This document shows, piece by piece, positions 27,108 to 35,940 of a stretch of 60,021 nt of DNA. Positions within the stretch are counted from its first letter, which is position 1, and each line of letters opens with the position of its first letter. Below the pieces are notes generated by a model, which searched no databases, was not told the DNA's origin, and saw only the letters and a program-made list of their open reading frames with translations. The position numbers and the translations under genes were made by a program. The stretch is from Clostridia bacterium (GTDB taxonomy: Bacteria; Bacillota; Clostridia; Christensenellales; Aristaeellaceae): assembly GCA_017545905.1 (NCBI GenBank), contig JAFWXL010000071.1:1-60021 (forward strand). The letters run 5' to 3'.

Positions 27108-27587
27108 TCAGATACCGTCCAGCTTATCGCGTTTGCGCTGAATGCGGATTCTGCGGCGCTCCTCACCATGGGCCCATGCCAGATGCTCATCCTCCGTCTG
27201 CAGAATCAATCGCGGCACGCGCACCGGATTGTCGTTTTCATCCAGCGCGACCATCATAAAGTGCGCATTGTTGATCCTTTGCCGCTCGCCCAGATGGTTT
27301 TCCACATAGGTATCCACGCATACCTCCATGGATGAAGAACCCACCCATGTCATCTTTCCCTGAATGACGACCAGTTCATTCTGGTATGCGCCATGCAGGA
27401 ACGTCAGGTTATCCACTGAAGCGGTGGTTACATTGCTCATAGAGTGCCTTTTAGCAACGATTCCCGCCACCTCGTCAATCCACTGCATCAGAATGCCGCC
27501 AAAGAGACGATTGGCTCCGTTCAGGTGATTGGGCCGCACGATGTGAACGGTTTCTACCCGGGATTCGTCTACGGTTTTTGCGCTCAT
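27108..27587 (-). CDS. Hotdog-fold acyl-CoA thioesterase
   Basis: 159 residues. It matches YciA/BFIT-type acyl-CoA hydrolases: HIVRPNHLNGANRLFGGILMQWIDEVAG carries the catalytic Asp/Asn region of the hotdog helix, followed by VDNLTFLHGA and the GSSSMEV strand. It hydrolyses acyl-CoA to free acid and CoA in the cytoplasm. It lies about 40 nt downstream of rhaM on the same strand, behind GAAGGGAG, so it is probably the last gene of the rhamnose operon. Whether that linkage is functional or accidental is unclear. Confidence 0.85.
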   Translation of the reverse strand: MSAKTVDESRVETVHIVRPNHLNGANRLFGGILMQWIDEVAGIVAKRHSMSNVTTASVDNLTFLHGAYQNELVVIQGKMTWVGSSSMEVCVDTYVENHLGERQRINNAHFMMVALDENDNPVRVPRLILQTEDEHLAWAHGEERRRIRIQRKRDKLDGI

Positions 27588-27626
27588 GTTTTCTCCCTTC
27601 TCTGTCCGTTATACGCTTTGCCCTGC

Positions 27627-27944
27627 TCAGTCCAGCCTGAACACAGGCTCCAGCTTCGGCTGCGCGCCGGTCACAGGATCCATCTCCAGCTCGAGGATAT
27701 CGGACATGTATGCATTCCATTTATCGACAATCGGGCTTTGCGCCTGCGTGCGCTCAGCGAATTCAATGCCCTGCTCGCACTCGTAATAGCCAAAGAGCTC
27801 CTCGCCATTGGCAAAGATCGTATAATTGCAGATACCGGCGGATTTGAGCAGTTCCTTCATCTCCGGCCAGATCTCGTCGTGGCGGCGGATATACTCCGCC
27901 TTGCAGCCGGGCTTGATGCGGCCTTTCCATGCCATGCGTTCCAT
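27627..27944 (-). CDS. rhaM: L-rhamnose mutarotase
   Basis: 105 residues, the normal length of RhaM. The active-site His lies in YIRRHDEIWPEM (about residues 18-29), and the Tyr/Trp residues of NYTIFANGEELFGYYE and DKWNAYMSDI match the family. It interconverts alpha and beta L-rhamnose so that the isomerase receives the right anomer. It is 17 nt downstream of rhaD with GGGAGGAAG before its ATG. Confidence 0.93.
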   Translation of the reverse strand: MERMAWKGRIKPGCKAEYIRRHDEIWPEMKELLKSAGICNYTIFANGEELFGYYECEQGIEFAERTQAQSPIVDKWNAYMSDILELEMDPVTGAQPKLEPVFRLD

Positions 27945-27961
27945 ATCTCTTCCTCCCTGCC

Positions 27962-28786
27962 TTAGTCGAGGAATTCCTCGCGCAGCTTGACGCCGAATTC
28001 CTTCGCGATCGCGCGCAGCTCATCGTCCTCAATCGTCTGGCGGATACCCTTGCAGCAGGACATGGCCAGCACATAGATCTGCGCAGACTTCTCAATCGTA
28101 TGCATGAGGCCGAACGTGGTATCAAAATCCGGACCGGAAGCAAACAGGCCATGGTGCGCCCAGATCGCCGCCTCGTATTCCTTCATCTTCTCGCACGTCG
28201 CCAGCGCGATCTCTGCGCCGCCCGGCACCATCCACGGCACCACGCCCACGCCGCCCGGGAACACAACCGGGCACTCCGTTGCGCTCTTCCACAGCACGCG
28301 CGAGAACTCGCGGTCTGTAAGCTCGAGCACGTACGTCAACGCGATCGTATTGGCCGGATGCGCATGATAGATCACGCGGCACTTGCCGTCCGTCGCTGCG
28401 ACGCGCACGGAATGATTCATGAAGTGGCTCGGGAATTCGCTGGTCGGGCGGCCGCCATTGCGAAGGCCCCAGACGATGCGGTAGCTGTCGCCAGCTTCGT
28501 TGATCTCCACCACGCACAGGCAGTCCTCAGGATCGAGGATCACGTTGCGGAAATACTTGCCGGAGCCAGTGGAGATGAAGTATTCGCCGGCGAGGTTCTT
28601 GCCGGTCACGCCCATATTCACCCACTCGCGCGGAGTCTCATAGAAGTAAGGGCGCATCTGTGCCACTTCTTCTTTCGTCAGGCGATAGGTCACGTTGCCG
28701 CCGTTGCGCTCATGCCAGCCCTGATGCCAGCCGTCGTTAACCAGCCGGATATACTGCTGCATAATGGAAATATCGAGCATGCTCAT
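27962..28786 (-). CDS. rhaD: Rhamnulose-1-phosphate aldolase
   Basis: 274 residues, typical of RhaD, a zinc class II aldolase of the AraD/FucA fold. The metal-binding HAHPAN (about residues 139-144) and the later AIWAHHGLF His are visible. The N-terminal WHQGWHERNGGNVTYR matches the phosphate-binding GGNxS-type loop. It splits L-rhamnulose 1-phosphate to dihydroxyacetone phosphate and L-lactaldehyde. The ATG follows AAAGGAGG. It is separated from rhaA by a 140-nt hairpin-rich spacer. Confidence 0.95.
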   Translation of the reverse strand: MSMLDISIMQQYIRLVNDGWHQGWHERNGGNVTYRLTKEEVAQMRPYFYETPREWVNMGVTGKNLAGEYFISTGSGKYFRNVILDPEDCLCVVEINEAGDSYRIVWGLRNGGRPTSEFPSHFMNHSVRVAATDGKCRVIYHAHPANTIALTYVLELTDREFSRVLWKSATECPVVFPGGVGVVPWMVPGGAEIALATCEKMKEYEAAIWAHHGLFASGPDFDTTFGLMHTIEKSAQIYVLAMSCCKGIRQTIEDDELRAIAKEFGVKLREEFLD

Positions 28787-28809
28787 CGCTTTTTTCCTCC
28801 TTTATAGGA

Positions 28810-28925
28810 ACGATTTGGGGCCGCTGTCCCCAAACCCCTGCAAGGGACATCGTCCCTTGACCCTCCTTCGCTTCGCGCCTGCTTAAAGCAGCTTTGCTTG
28901 TCTCTCGCTGGCGCGAGAGACAGGA
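28810..28925. repeat. Cluster of hairpins in the rhaA-rhaD spacer
   Basis: Three inverted repeats stand in a row: TTGGGG/CCCCAA (28815-28833), AAGGGAC/GTCCCTT (28842-28858) and TGTCTCTCGC/GCGAGAGACA (28899-28922). No U-tract follows on the minus strand, so a simple terminator is unlikely. The stems may stabilise or process the mRNA, lowering rhaD relative to rhaA, or the segment may be a dispersed intergenic repeat. Confidence 0.6.
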
Positions 28926-28929
28926 CAGA

Positions 28930-30192
28930 TTAAATACGTTTAAGCAGGACGTCCTTTTCGTACTGCTTCACCTTGGGAAGCCATGCGCCGTCTTCCGGCA
29001 CGCCGTTCTCGCGGCAGTACTGAGCCCAGACTTCGCCAAACGGCAGCGTCTTGATTTCTTCCTGCGCGACAAGAAGCGTGGTGAAATCGCCGGTATCCTG
29101 CAGATTCTTCAGATAAGCATGCGGGGTGACCAGCGCCATGAGCAGCGCTTTTTGAATATTGCGGATGCCCACCGTCCATGCGGCGACGCGGTTGATGGAG
29201 GCGTCAAAGTAATCCAGCGCGATATTCACGCTACCCTCAAGGCCGCCGCAGCGCACGATCTCCTTGCAGATTTCCTTGGTTTCATCATCGAGCAGCACGA
29301 CGTGATCGCTGTCCCAGCGGACAGGACGGGTCACATGCAGCGCAATCTCCGGGAAGAACGCCAGCAGTGCCGGAATCTTATCGGAAACCATTTCCGTCGG
29401 ATGGTAGTGGCCGTTGTCCATGAGCGGGATGCACTTATCCATATTCATGGCGGCATAGGCCAGGGAGAATTCGCTGGAGCCCACAGTATACGCTTCCACG
29501 CCGATGCCGAAGACCTTGGACTCGATACAGGGCTTGACCTTGGCAAAATCAAACGGCTCAGAGAGGATCTCGTCGATCGCCTCGCGATAGCGCCTGCGCG
29601 GGCCAAGGCGGTCGCTGGGGATATCCTTGAATCCGTCACCCGTCCAGATATTCATGACGCACGGCTGGCCGAGCTCCTCGGCGAGATACGTGCTGATGCG
29701 GATGGACGCCTTGCCGTGGTCAATCCAGAAGCGGCGGGTTTCCGCATCCGGGGAGGACAGCGTCAGCGGATCACACTTGGGATGAGAAAAGAACGTCGGA
29801 TTGAAGTCCGCACCGATGCCGCGAGACTTGCAATAGTCTACCCACGGCTTGAAGTGCTTGGGCTCGAGCTTGTCACGATCAACCCAGCCGCCGTTTTCTT
29901 CATTGAAGATCGCATAGCTGGCGTGGAGGCTGATCTTCTTCATGCCGGGACACAGCGAGAGCACAACGTCAAAGTCGGCCATCAGCTCCTCGGGCGTGCG
30001 GGCGCGGCCGGGATAATTACCCGTGGTCTGGATGCCGCCGGTCAGCGGCTTGCTGGGATCGGTATCAAAGCCGCGCACGTCGTCGCCCTGCCAGCAATGA
30101 ATGGAGACCGGCACATTCTTAAGACGGGCGATCGCCGCATCGACGTTGACGCCAAGCGCTTCATATTTTGCCTTCGCTTCCGTGTAGCTCAT
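28930..30192 (-). CDS. rhaA: L-rhamnose isomerase
   Basis: 420 residues, the usual length of RhaA. It converts L-rhamnose to L-rhamnulose using Mn2+ in a TIM barrel. Recognisable blocks are VPVSIHCWQGDDVRGF near the N-terminus, KKISLHASYAIF, GIGADFNPTFFSHP, MDNGHYHPTEMVSDK with metal-binding residues, and ALDYFDASINRVAAWTVG near the C-terminus. It starts 1 nt after the rhaB stop codon, behind GGAGG, so kinase and isomerase are tightly coupled. Confidence 0.96.
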   Translation of the reverse strand: MSYTEAKAKYEALGVNVDAAIARLKNVPVSIHCWQGDDVRGFDTDPSKPLTGGIQTTGNYPGRARTPEELMADFDVVLSLCPGMKKISLHASYAIFNEENGGWVDRDKLEPKHFKPWVDYCKSRGIGADFNPTFFSHPKCDPLTLSSPDAETRRFWIDHGKASIRISTYLAEELGQPCVMNIWTGDGFKDIPSDRLGPRRRYREAIDEILSEPFDFAKVKPCIESKVFGIGVEAYTVGSSEFSLAYAAMNMDKCIPLMDNGHYHPTEMVSDKIPALLAFFPEIALHVTRPVRWDSDHVVLLDDETKEICKEIVRCGGLEGSVNIALDYFDASINRVAAWTVGIRNIQKALLMALVTPHAYLKNLQDTGDFTTLLVAQEEIKTLPFGEVWAQYCRENGVPEDGAWLPKVKQYEKDVLLKRI

Positions 30193-30193
30193 A

Positions 30194-31504
30194 TCACTTA
30201 ACCTCCGTTTGAATCTCGGATTGGATTTTCAGATTGCCCAGTGCCGTCGCCTCGATCGGCAGCGCGATGACCTGCTTGCCCGTCGCTGCCTGCGTGAGAT
30301 CGTTGAGGAATGTATTCTTCGCGCCGCCGCCGACGATGCAGAGCTTTTCGTATTGCCTGCCTGTGTTGCGCTCAAGCTCTTCAATCGCCTGCTTGTAGCA
30401 CACGGCAAGGCTGCGATACGCGCAGCGAAAGTAGTCTCCGACAGTAGAAAGCGCGTTGTCTGTCGCCGCGTCGAACGCAGCTTTCATGCTCTTGGGCGCG
30501 AGGAATTCCGGCGCGTTGGCATCGACAAGCGCATCGCAGGCGCTCGCCTGCGCAGCTTTCACGATCTCCGGGAACGGCAGATCCGGGCAGAGCTCCTTGA
30601 GCAGGCAGTTGACCAGCCACATGCCCATGATGTTCTTCTGATAACGGTTATAGCCAACGCCGCCCTCGTTGGAGTAATTCGCCGCCATGGAGCCGCTGTC
30701 GGTGATGGGCTTCGGGGTCTTTACGCCCAGCAGCGACCATGTGCCCGAGGAGATATACGGTTCATTGCCCTCCATGGGAATGCCTTCGACTGCAGAGCCG
30801 GTGTCGTGCGTCGCGCAGAGAACGACGCTCAGATTGCCGCCGACTTGCTCAGCAATCTCCGGCTTCAGAGGACCGAGCACTGTGCCCGGCTGACTGAGCT
30901 TCGGGAAGAGCGCGCGCGGCAGACCAAGCAGGTCTGCGATTTCCATGTCAAATTCACCCGTCTCAGCGCAGATCATGCCCATCGTCGTCGCATTGGTGTA
31001 TTCCCTGGCTTTGACGCCGGTGAGCTTGTACATCAGGTATTCCGGCATCATGAGCATATCGGTAACGCCCTCGAGCCTGCCGCGCATCAGATCGTCATAG
31101 AGCTGATAGATCGTATTGAACGGCTGAAACTGGCAGCCGGTATGCGCATAGAGCGTTTCAAACGGAACAATCCCGTGCACCTTCGGGATAGAAGCTTCCG
31201 TTCTGGCATCGCGATAGGCATAGCAGGGCCAAACTTCCTCTTCGCCCTTCAGGAGCACATAGTCTACGCCCCATGTATCGATGGACATGCTCTTCACATC
31301 CGGATAGGCTTCAAAAGCCTTTTGGATGCCCGTCACAACATGCTCAAACAAGTCCTCGGCGCTCCAGACAAGATGTCCATCCTGCTCCCTGACGCTGTTG
31401 GGAAAGCGGTATACTTCCTCAGTTCGTATTGCCCCGTCCTCCAGCCAGCCAACGATATGTCTGCCGCTGGACGCGCCGATGTCTACCGCAAGATAGCGAT
31501 TCAT
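30194..31504 (-). CDS. rhaB: Rhamnulokinase
   Basis: About 436 residues from the ATG at 31504, chosen because AGGAGG lies 9 nt upstream and the FGGY kinase strand AVDIGASSGRH follows at once. Other motifs: SIDTWGVDY, ATHDTGSAVEG in the second lobe, and CIVGGGAKN near the C-terminus. It phosphorylates L-rhamnulose at C1. It is the first gene of the operon, rhaB-rhaA-rhaD-rhaM. No RhaR/RhaS-type regulator or rhamnose transporter gene is adjacent. Confidence 0.96.
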   Translation of the reverse strand: MNRYLAVDIGASSGRHIVGWLEDGAIRTEEVYRFPNSVREQDGHLVWSAEDLFEHVVTGIQKAFEAYPDVKSMSIDTWGVDYVLLKGEEEVWPCYAYRDARTEASIPKVHGIVPFETLYAHTGCQFQPFNTIYQLYDDLMRGRLEGVTDMLMMPEYLMYKLTGVKAREYTNATTMGMICAETGEFDMEIADLLGLPRALFPKLSQPGTVLGPLKPEIAEQVGGNLSVVLCATHDTGSAVEGIPMEGNEPYISSGTWSLLGVKTPKPITDSGSMAANYSNEGGVGYNRYQKNIMGMWLVNCLLKELCPDLPFPEIVKAAQASACDALVDANAPEFLAPKSMKAAFDAATDNALSTVGDYFRCAYRSLAVCYKQAIEELERNTGRQYEKLCIVGGGAKNTFLNDLTQAATGKQVIALPIEATALGNLKIQSEIQTEVK

Positions 31505-31581
31505 ATGTCTGCACCTCCTGCGCAATCACGCCGGACCGTACCCGGCAGAATCACCCGGTTTTCGTTTTTCCTGCTATGAGC

Positions 31582-31587
31582 ATTATA
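31582..31587 (-). promoter_or_regulatory. -10 box of the rha operon
   Basis: The minus strand reads TGCTATAAT, an extended -10 element, about 80 nt ahead of rhaB. The -35 position (TCGTAT-like) is weak, as expected for an extended -10 or activator-dependent promoter. Confidence 0.6.
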
Positions 31588-31668
31588 GCACAGAAACATA
31601 CGCCATACGAATACCAATCGCAAATCCCCGTGAAAAAACAAAAAAGAATCCACCTCAGTAAGACGATC

Positions 31669-31703
31669 AAAAAAAGAACCAGCGATCCTTCAATCACTGG
31701 TTC
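31669..31703 (-). terminator. Terminator after the PHP gene
   Basis: GAACCAG (31676-31682) pairs with CTGGTTC (31697-31703), with further pairing inside. It is followed on the minus strand by a run of seven U's. It ends the TRAP transporter/PHP operon. Confidence 0.85.
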
Positions 31704-31736
31704 TCCGATCAGATCTCTACACGCTGAGACAGCCGG

Positions 31737-32657
31737 TTACGCATCCAGATAAATCGGATTGCTCCATGCTGTACAGCCGTTTTCATCGATGCATTCCACG
31801 CGGACATAGCGCTCTCCGCCCTTGAGCGGATAATCGATTTCCGTGAGCGGATGCTCACCGGCATAATGCGCCTTGCCGCGCGGCGGATAGGTCACCACGT
31901 GGATCTCACTGCACGCAGTGCATGCCACATGCACCATGCCGTCCTCAATCGTCACGTCATGAAGCTGCGGGCCCATGGTCGAATAGTAATTGCCAGAACG
32001 AAGCGCATCCAGAATCGCACCGCGCTCGAGCTTCGGAGCATTGACCATCACCCAGCCGGCAAAGCGATCAGATCTTGCCGTCTTGCCATGCGTATCATCA
32101 CAGGCAATACCCAGCACATGCCTGCCCTCGCGAAGGAGCATATCCCAGTGGATTTCAGCATGTCCCGCATGGCACAAGCGTTCTGTGCCGGTATTGAAAA
32201 CCTCGATGGCGTCAATTCCCTTGAGCGCACGGATTTCCTCCGGCTCCATTCTGGACCAGACAGGATGCGCCAGCACGACAAACTGCCCCTCGCTTTTCAT
32301 CTCATCCACGAGATCCTGCATGCTCATCGTATCGGGGTTGCCGCGCTCACGGCGGATAAACGCTTCATCCGGCGTGTTTTCCGGAAACAGGCCAACCAGA
32401 TGAATGCACTTCGTCGTTCCGTACGGAATATCGCGCTCCCAGCCGGGAAGCATCAGAAAATCATCCCTCGACAGTTCTGCATGAGTCGGCATGACATTGT
32501 GATCCGTCAGCGCAAGAAAATCATAGCCCTGCGCGCAATAGTCTTCCGCCTGTTTGTCCGGCGCAACAGCGCCGTCAGAAACAGTCGAATGCGCGTGGAT
32601 ATTTCCTCTGAACCACTTTCCCTCTTTGGAAAAAGCCGAACGTTTGATAGGCGTCAC
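31737..32657 (-). CDS. PHP domain metal-dependent phosphoesterase
   Basis: 306 residues. The PHP motifs are NIHAHSTVSDG (about residues 19-29), LTDHN, a later AHPVW, and the distal GIACDDTHG. These provide His/Asp ligands for two or three metals, as in histidinol phosphatase and nucleoside-bisphosphate phosphatase relatives. The C-terminal 80 residues form a beta-rich segment typical of standalone PHP proteins. The GTG start overlaps the TRAP permease stop codon (GTGA), so the two are translationally coupled. A role in releasing phosphate from a compound related to the transported substrate is a guess from position. Confidence 0.82.
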   Translation of the reverse strand: MTPIKRSAFSKEGKWFRGNIHAHSTVSDGAVAPDKQAEDYCAQGYDFLALTDHNVMPTHAELSRDDFLMLPGWERDIPYGTTKCIHLVGLFPENTPDEAFIRRERGNPDTMSMQDLVDEMKSEGQFVVLAHPVWSRMEPEEIRALKGIDAIEVFNTGTERLCHAGHAEIHWDMLLREGRHVLGIACDDTHGKTARSDRFAGWVMVNAPKLERGAILDALRSGNYYSTMGPQLHDVTIEDGMVHVACTACSEIHVVTYPPRGKAHYAGEHPLTEIDYPLKGGERYVRVECIDENGCTAWSNPIYLDA

Positions 32658-34540
32658 CTCGTTTCAGCAGACACTCTCTTTTGCCAGGCAAGCAGGAACG
32701 CGCCGCCGCCCACAGCCAGACCGATTACACTCCAGAGATAGCTGGGGATAACCATCATCACGCCGCCCGCCAGCATCACAAGACGCAGCGTCCAGTTCAC
32801 AGGCGCACGCAGATGACCGACGATGCAGACATCAATAAAGCACACGCCGATTGCCGCAGAAACGACGCTGATAAGAATCTCAAGCACATTGCCCTGCAGC
32901 AGCAGCGCCGGATTGTAGCAGAAAGTGAAAGGAATGATGAACGCCGGAAGGGCGATCATACAGGCTATGACGCCGACCTTGAACCAGTTGGCCTTTGCCA
33001 GACCAGACGCCATAAACACCGCCACGCACACCGGCGGGGTAATCGCAGACAGGCAGGCATAGTACATAACAAACAGATGCGCAACCAGCGGAGAAAGGCC
33101 CAGCGTGATCAGCGGCGGAGCCAGAACAGCCGCGCCCAGAACATACGCCGCCGTGGTCGGCAGGCCCATGCCAAGGATGATGCACACGATCATCGAACAG
33201 ATCAGACACAGGAACATATTGCCCTGACCGATGGAAACGATGACGTCAGACAGCTTGACGCCAAAGCCCGTCAGGTTGATCAGGGAAACCGTGATCTGAG
33301 AACCGGCAAGAATACCGCACATCTCCACGATGCTCTTCATGCCGCCCATAACAGTATGATAGCAGACCTTGCCCGTGTTTCTGGTGACAACCTTGACGTC
33401 CTTCGTGGCGATCGAGAAACGCAGCACATAGACAACCAGCGCGCCGATGGTCGCGTAAAACGCACCGATGAGCACAGTATATCCCATGAACAGGAAGACA
33501 AGGAAGATAGCCAGCGGCACAAGGATCACCAGATACTCGCCCAGCGCGATTTCCGGCTTTTCGTCGCTGCCCTTGATGCCATCACGCACAGACACCATGT
33601 GAATGGAAAGAAACGCACTCAGATAATACAGGCCTGCGGAAACAATCGCAGCCTTGGCGATGCTGATGTAGCTCACGCCGATGAGCTGCGCCATGATGAA
33701 CGCCGCAGCGCCCATGATCGGCGGCATGATCTGTCCGCCGGTGGAGGCAACTGCCTCGATCGTTGCCGACCATTCATTGGAATAGCCGGCCTTTTTCATC
33801 GAAGGAATGGTAAATACGCCGGTCGCCACGACATTGCCGATGGCGCTGCCGGAGATCATGCCGAACAGAGAAGAGGCCACAACCGCAACCTTGCCGGTGC
33901 CGCCGGTGAAGCGGCCGGTGAAGCGCTGGCCCATCTTGATGAAGGTTTCCGCGCCGCCGGTACCGGAAAGAATCGCGCCAAAGATGCCGAACATCGCCAG
34001 CATCGTGGCCGACAGACCCAGCATCGTACCCCAGATACCGCGGGTATTATGATAGAAGGTCTGGAACGTGAGATTGAACGAGAAATTCTGGTGGCCCCAG
34101 ATGCCGGGGAACAGCTCGCCCTGGAACGTATAGAACAGGAACGCAGCGCCAAGCACCGGGAACGTCCAGCCGACGGAGCGGCGGCTCGCCTCAAGAACGA
34201 GCACAACCAGCGCAACAGCAGAGAACGTATCAAACCAGGAAACCCACTTGAGCGGATCATAGAGAATATCGTCTGCGATATAGACAAGATACCAGCAGCT
34301 GGCCAGAGAGATCAGCGCAAAGATGACGTCATACCACGGAACCTTCGTCTCCTCGCGGCCGTCCTTGTGCTTGAAGGCCGGCTTGAGCAGGAAGACCAGC
34401 GTCAGCACAAAGGACAGATGCACGCTGCGCTGAATGATATCGGAATACGGGCCGCGCCACGTGGTATAAAGCTGGAAGATGATCAGCGCAAAGGAAAGAA
34501 CCTTGACCACCTTATCCCAGAAACCAGTCAGTTTCCTCAC
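32654..34540 (-). CDS. TRAP transporter fused permease (small plus large subunit)
   Basis: About 628 residues if started at the GTG at 34540, which has GGAAG 7 nt upstream; a TTG 18 nt earlier is the alternative. Residues about 1-190 are the DctQ-like four-helix part and the rest is the DctM-like channel, with GMISGSAIGNVVATGVFTIP, GGQIMPPIMGAAAFIM and LGMGLPTTAAYVLGA. The 4TM/12TM fusion is typical of TAXI-type TRAP systems, secondary importers driven by Na+ or H+ gradients and a periplasmic-type binding protein. The binding protein gene is directly upstream. The substrate is probably a carboxylate or amino acid; the sequence does not decide. Confidence 0.92.
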   Translation of the reverse strand: MRKLTGFWDKVVKVLSFALIIFQLYTTWRGPYSDIIQRSVHLSFVLTLVFLLKPAFKHKDGREETKVPWYDVIFALISLASCWYLVYIADDILYDPLKWVSWFDTFSAVALVVLVLEASRRSVGWTFPVLGAAFLFYTFQGELFPGIWGHQNFSFNLTFQTFYHNTRGIWGTMLGLSATMLAMFGIFGAILSGTGGAETFIKMGQRFTGRFTGGTGKVAVVASSLFGMISGSAIGNVVATGVFTIPSMKKAGYSNEWSATIEAVASTGGQIMPPIMGAAAFIMAQLIGVSYISIAKAAIVSAGLYYLSAFLSIHMVSVRDGIKGSDEKPEIALGEYLVILVPLAIFLVFLFMGYTVLIGAFYATIGALVVYVLRFSIATKDVKVVTRNTGKVCYHTVMGGMKSIVEMCGILAGSQITVSLINLTGFGVKLSDVIVSIGQGNMFLCLICSMIVCIILGMGLPTTAAYVLGAAVLAPPLITLGLSPLVAHLFVMYYACLSAITPPVCVAVFMASGLAKANWFKVGVIACMIALPAFIIPFTFCYNPALLLQGNVLEILISVVSAAIGVCFIDVCIVGHLRAPVNWTLRLVMLAGGVMMVIPSYLWSVIGLAVGGGAFLLAWQKRVSAETR

Positions 34541-34594
34541 GGAAACACTTCCTTTCAATCAAGAGAATGCGATTCATTTGTCTTAACGCGAATG

Positions 34595-34643
34595 AAAAGG
34601 AAGCGCCGCTTCCGCCATCAGGATCAGGCGTAGGCGGCGCTCC
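34595..34643 (-). terminator. Intercistronic hairpin between TAXI gene and permease
   Basis: GGAAGCGCCGC (34599-34609) pairs with GCGGCGCTCC (34634-34643), and the minus strand continues with four U's. It sits between the binding-protein and permease genes, so it is probably a partial terminator that makes the binding protein more abundant than the permease. Confidence 0.6.
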
Positions 34644-34713
34644 GAAGGGAGATTGGATTCAATTGCTCAGGAAATCATTCCCAAGTGCAGCGTAATCGAT
34701 CCGTGCCGATCGC

Positions 34714-35712
34714 TTACTGAACCGGAACATACTCCGGCGGGATCAGGTTCGCGGGAACCTCATAGCCCTTTTCGACCAGATACTGAACAGTACCGGCGTG
34801 CAGCGGGGTCGCAGCAGCCTGCAGAGTCATCGCCGGAACGTCGTTATTCGCGCCAACCGGATAGGCGTTCTGCCAGATTTCCTTGCCGTCTTCCCACATA
34901 GCCTTGAAGAACTGATAGCCCTGCTCCTGAGTGAAGTCCATAGAGACCTGGATGCCCTGATAGGTAGAGATGCACTGCGCACTGTAATCCGGATTGAACT
35001 CATAGGAGCCCGGAGCAACAACGGCGCTCTTGCAGGCCGGGATAGCCTCAAGGATCTTTGCCATATCTTCGTCAGAGATGTCGAGGATCTTCACCGGGCG
35101 GGAAGCGTTGAGCTGCATAACATAGCTGTCCGGGGTCGGGCCGGTCTTGACGGCGCCGACGATCTGGCGGTTGGCATACGCATCGGCCGCGTCAGCCTGA
35201 CCGGCCTCGAAATAATCCGGCTTGATGCCCAGCGCATCAAACGCAGCATGGATAACAACGGAAGCAGCCGTGCCGGTGCCGCCCGGATTGAACGGCTTGC
35301 CTTCCAGATCCCAGATGCTGTTGATGCCGGAATCTTCGGCCACGCAGATCTGGATCGGGGACTTCTCATAGTACCACAGGATGCGGAAATCCTCGTAGGG
35401 GTTGCCGGCGAAGGTGGTGCCGGTGCCGGTGAAGGACTCATAGTCGGTATTGGAGATGGAGTTGGCGATCTTCACCTCGCCCGCACGCAGGCGCTTGGTG
35501 TTGTCGACGTTGCCGCCGGACTCGGAAACGGTGACGTTATACTCCGGGCAATGGGTATTGAGCACCTTGCCGATAGAAACCACATACGGGAACAGACCGG
35601 AGCTGGACGCAACAGCCGCCATGGTCAGGTACGTGGTCGCGCTGGCGGCCTGCACGAAGCAGCAGGTCAGCATGAGCGCTGCGAGCAGCATTGCGACGAG
35701 ACGTTTTTTCAT
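34714..35712 (-). CDS. TAXI family TRAP transporter solute-binding protein
   Basis: 332 residues with a clear Sec signal peptide (MKKRLVAMLLAALML..., cleavage near ASA-TTYL at about residue 26). TAXI-family features include LTMAAVASSSGLFPYVVSIGKVL, YEKSPIQICVAEDSGINSIWDLEGK and FNPGGTGTAASVV. The mature protein should bind the substrate outside the membrane and deliver it to the fused permease. It is the first gene of the operon and diverges from a LysR regulator. GAAAGGGG precedes the ATG. Confidence 0.93.
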   Translation of the reverse strand: MKKRLVAMLLAALMLTCCFVQAASATTYLTMAAVASSSGLFPYVVSIGKVLNTHCPEYNVTVSESGGNVDNTKRLRAGEVKIANSISNTDYESFTGTGTTFAGNPYEDFRILWYYEKSPIQICVAEDSGINSIWDLEGKPFNPGGTGTAASVVIHAAFDALGIKPDYFEAGQADAADAYANRQIVGAVKTGPTPDSYVMQLNASRPVKILDISDEDMAKILEAIPACKSAVVAPGSYEFNPDYSAQCISTYQGIQVSMDFTQEQGYQFFKAMWEDGKEIWQNAYPVGANNDVPAMTLQAAATPLHAGTVQYLVEKGYEVPANLIPPEYVPVQ

Positions 35713-35940
35713 GACAGAAAACCCCTTTCAATATTTCAATGCCCTTGGGCATTGGTTACAAGTTTTACTTATTTCTCCCCGATTCTTAACCCCGGCTTAA
35801 CAACCGCGTTATATTCCAATATTATACAAAACATCCAATCATTCGCATCTCTTACAGCCCAATTAAAACATGATTCTTGCCAAAAGTCCAATATTGTCGT
35901 AGAATAGATTTATAATCTATTCTTATAGGCGAGTGATTCT
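35713..35940. promoter_or_regulatory. Divergent promoter region with a perfect palindrome (TAXI/LysR)
   Basis: On the minus strand TATAAT (35821-35826) serves the TAXI gene. On the plus strand TATAAT (35911-35916) precedes the LysR gene by about 25 nt. A perfect palindrome, AGAATAGATT-TAT-AATCTATTCT (35901-35923), overlaps the plus-strand -10, an ideal place for LysR self-repression. It fits the T-N11-A class of LysR sites only loosely. Confidence 0.65.

Noticed and set aside
34653-34901. Small plus-strand open frame overlapping the TAXI gene end
   Set aside because: It has no ribosome binding site and is antisense to a clear binding-protein gene and its hairpin.
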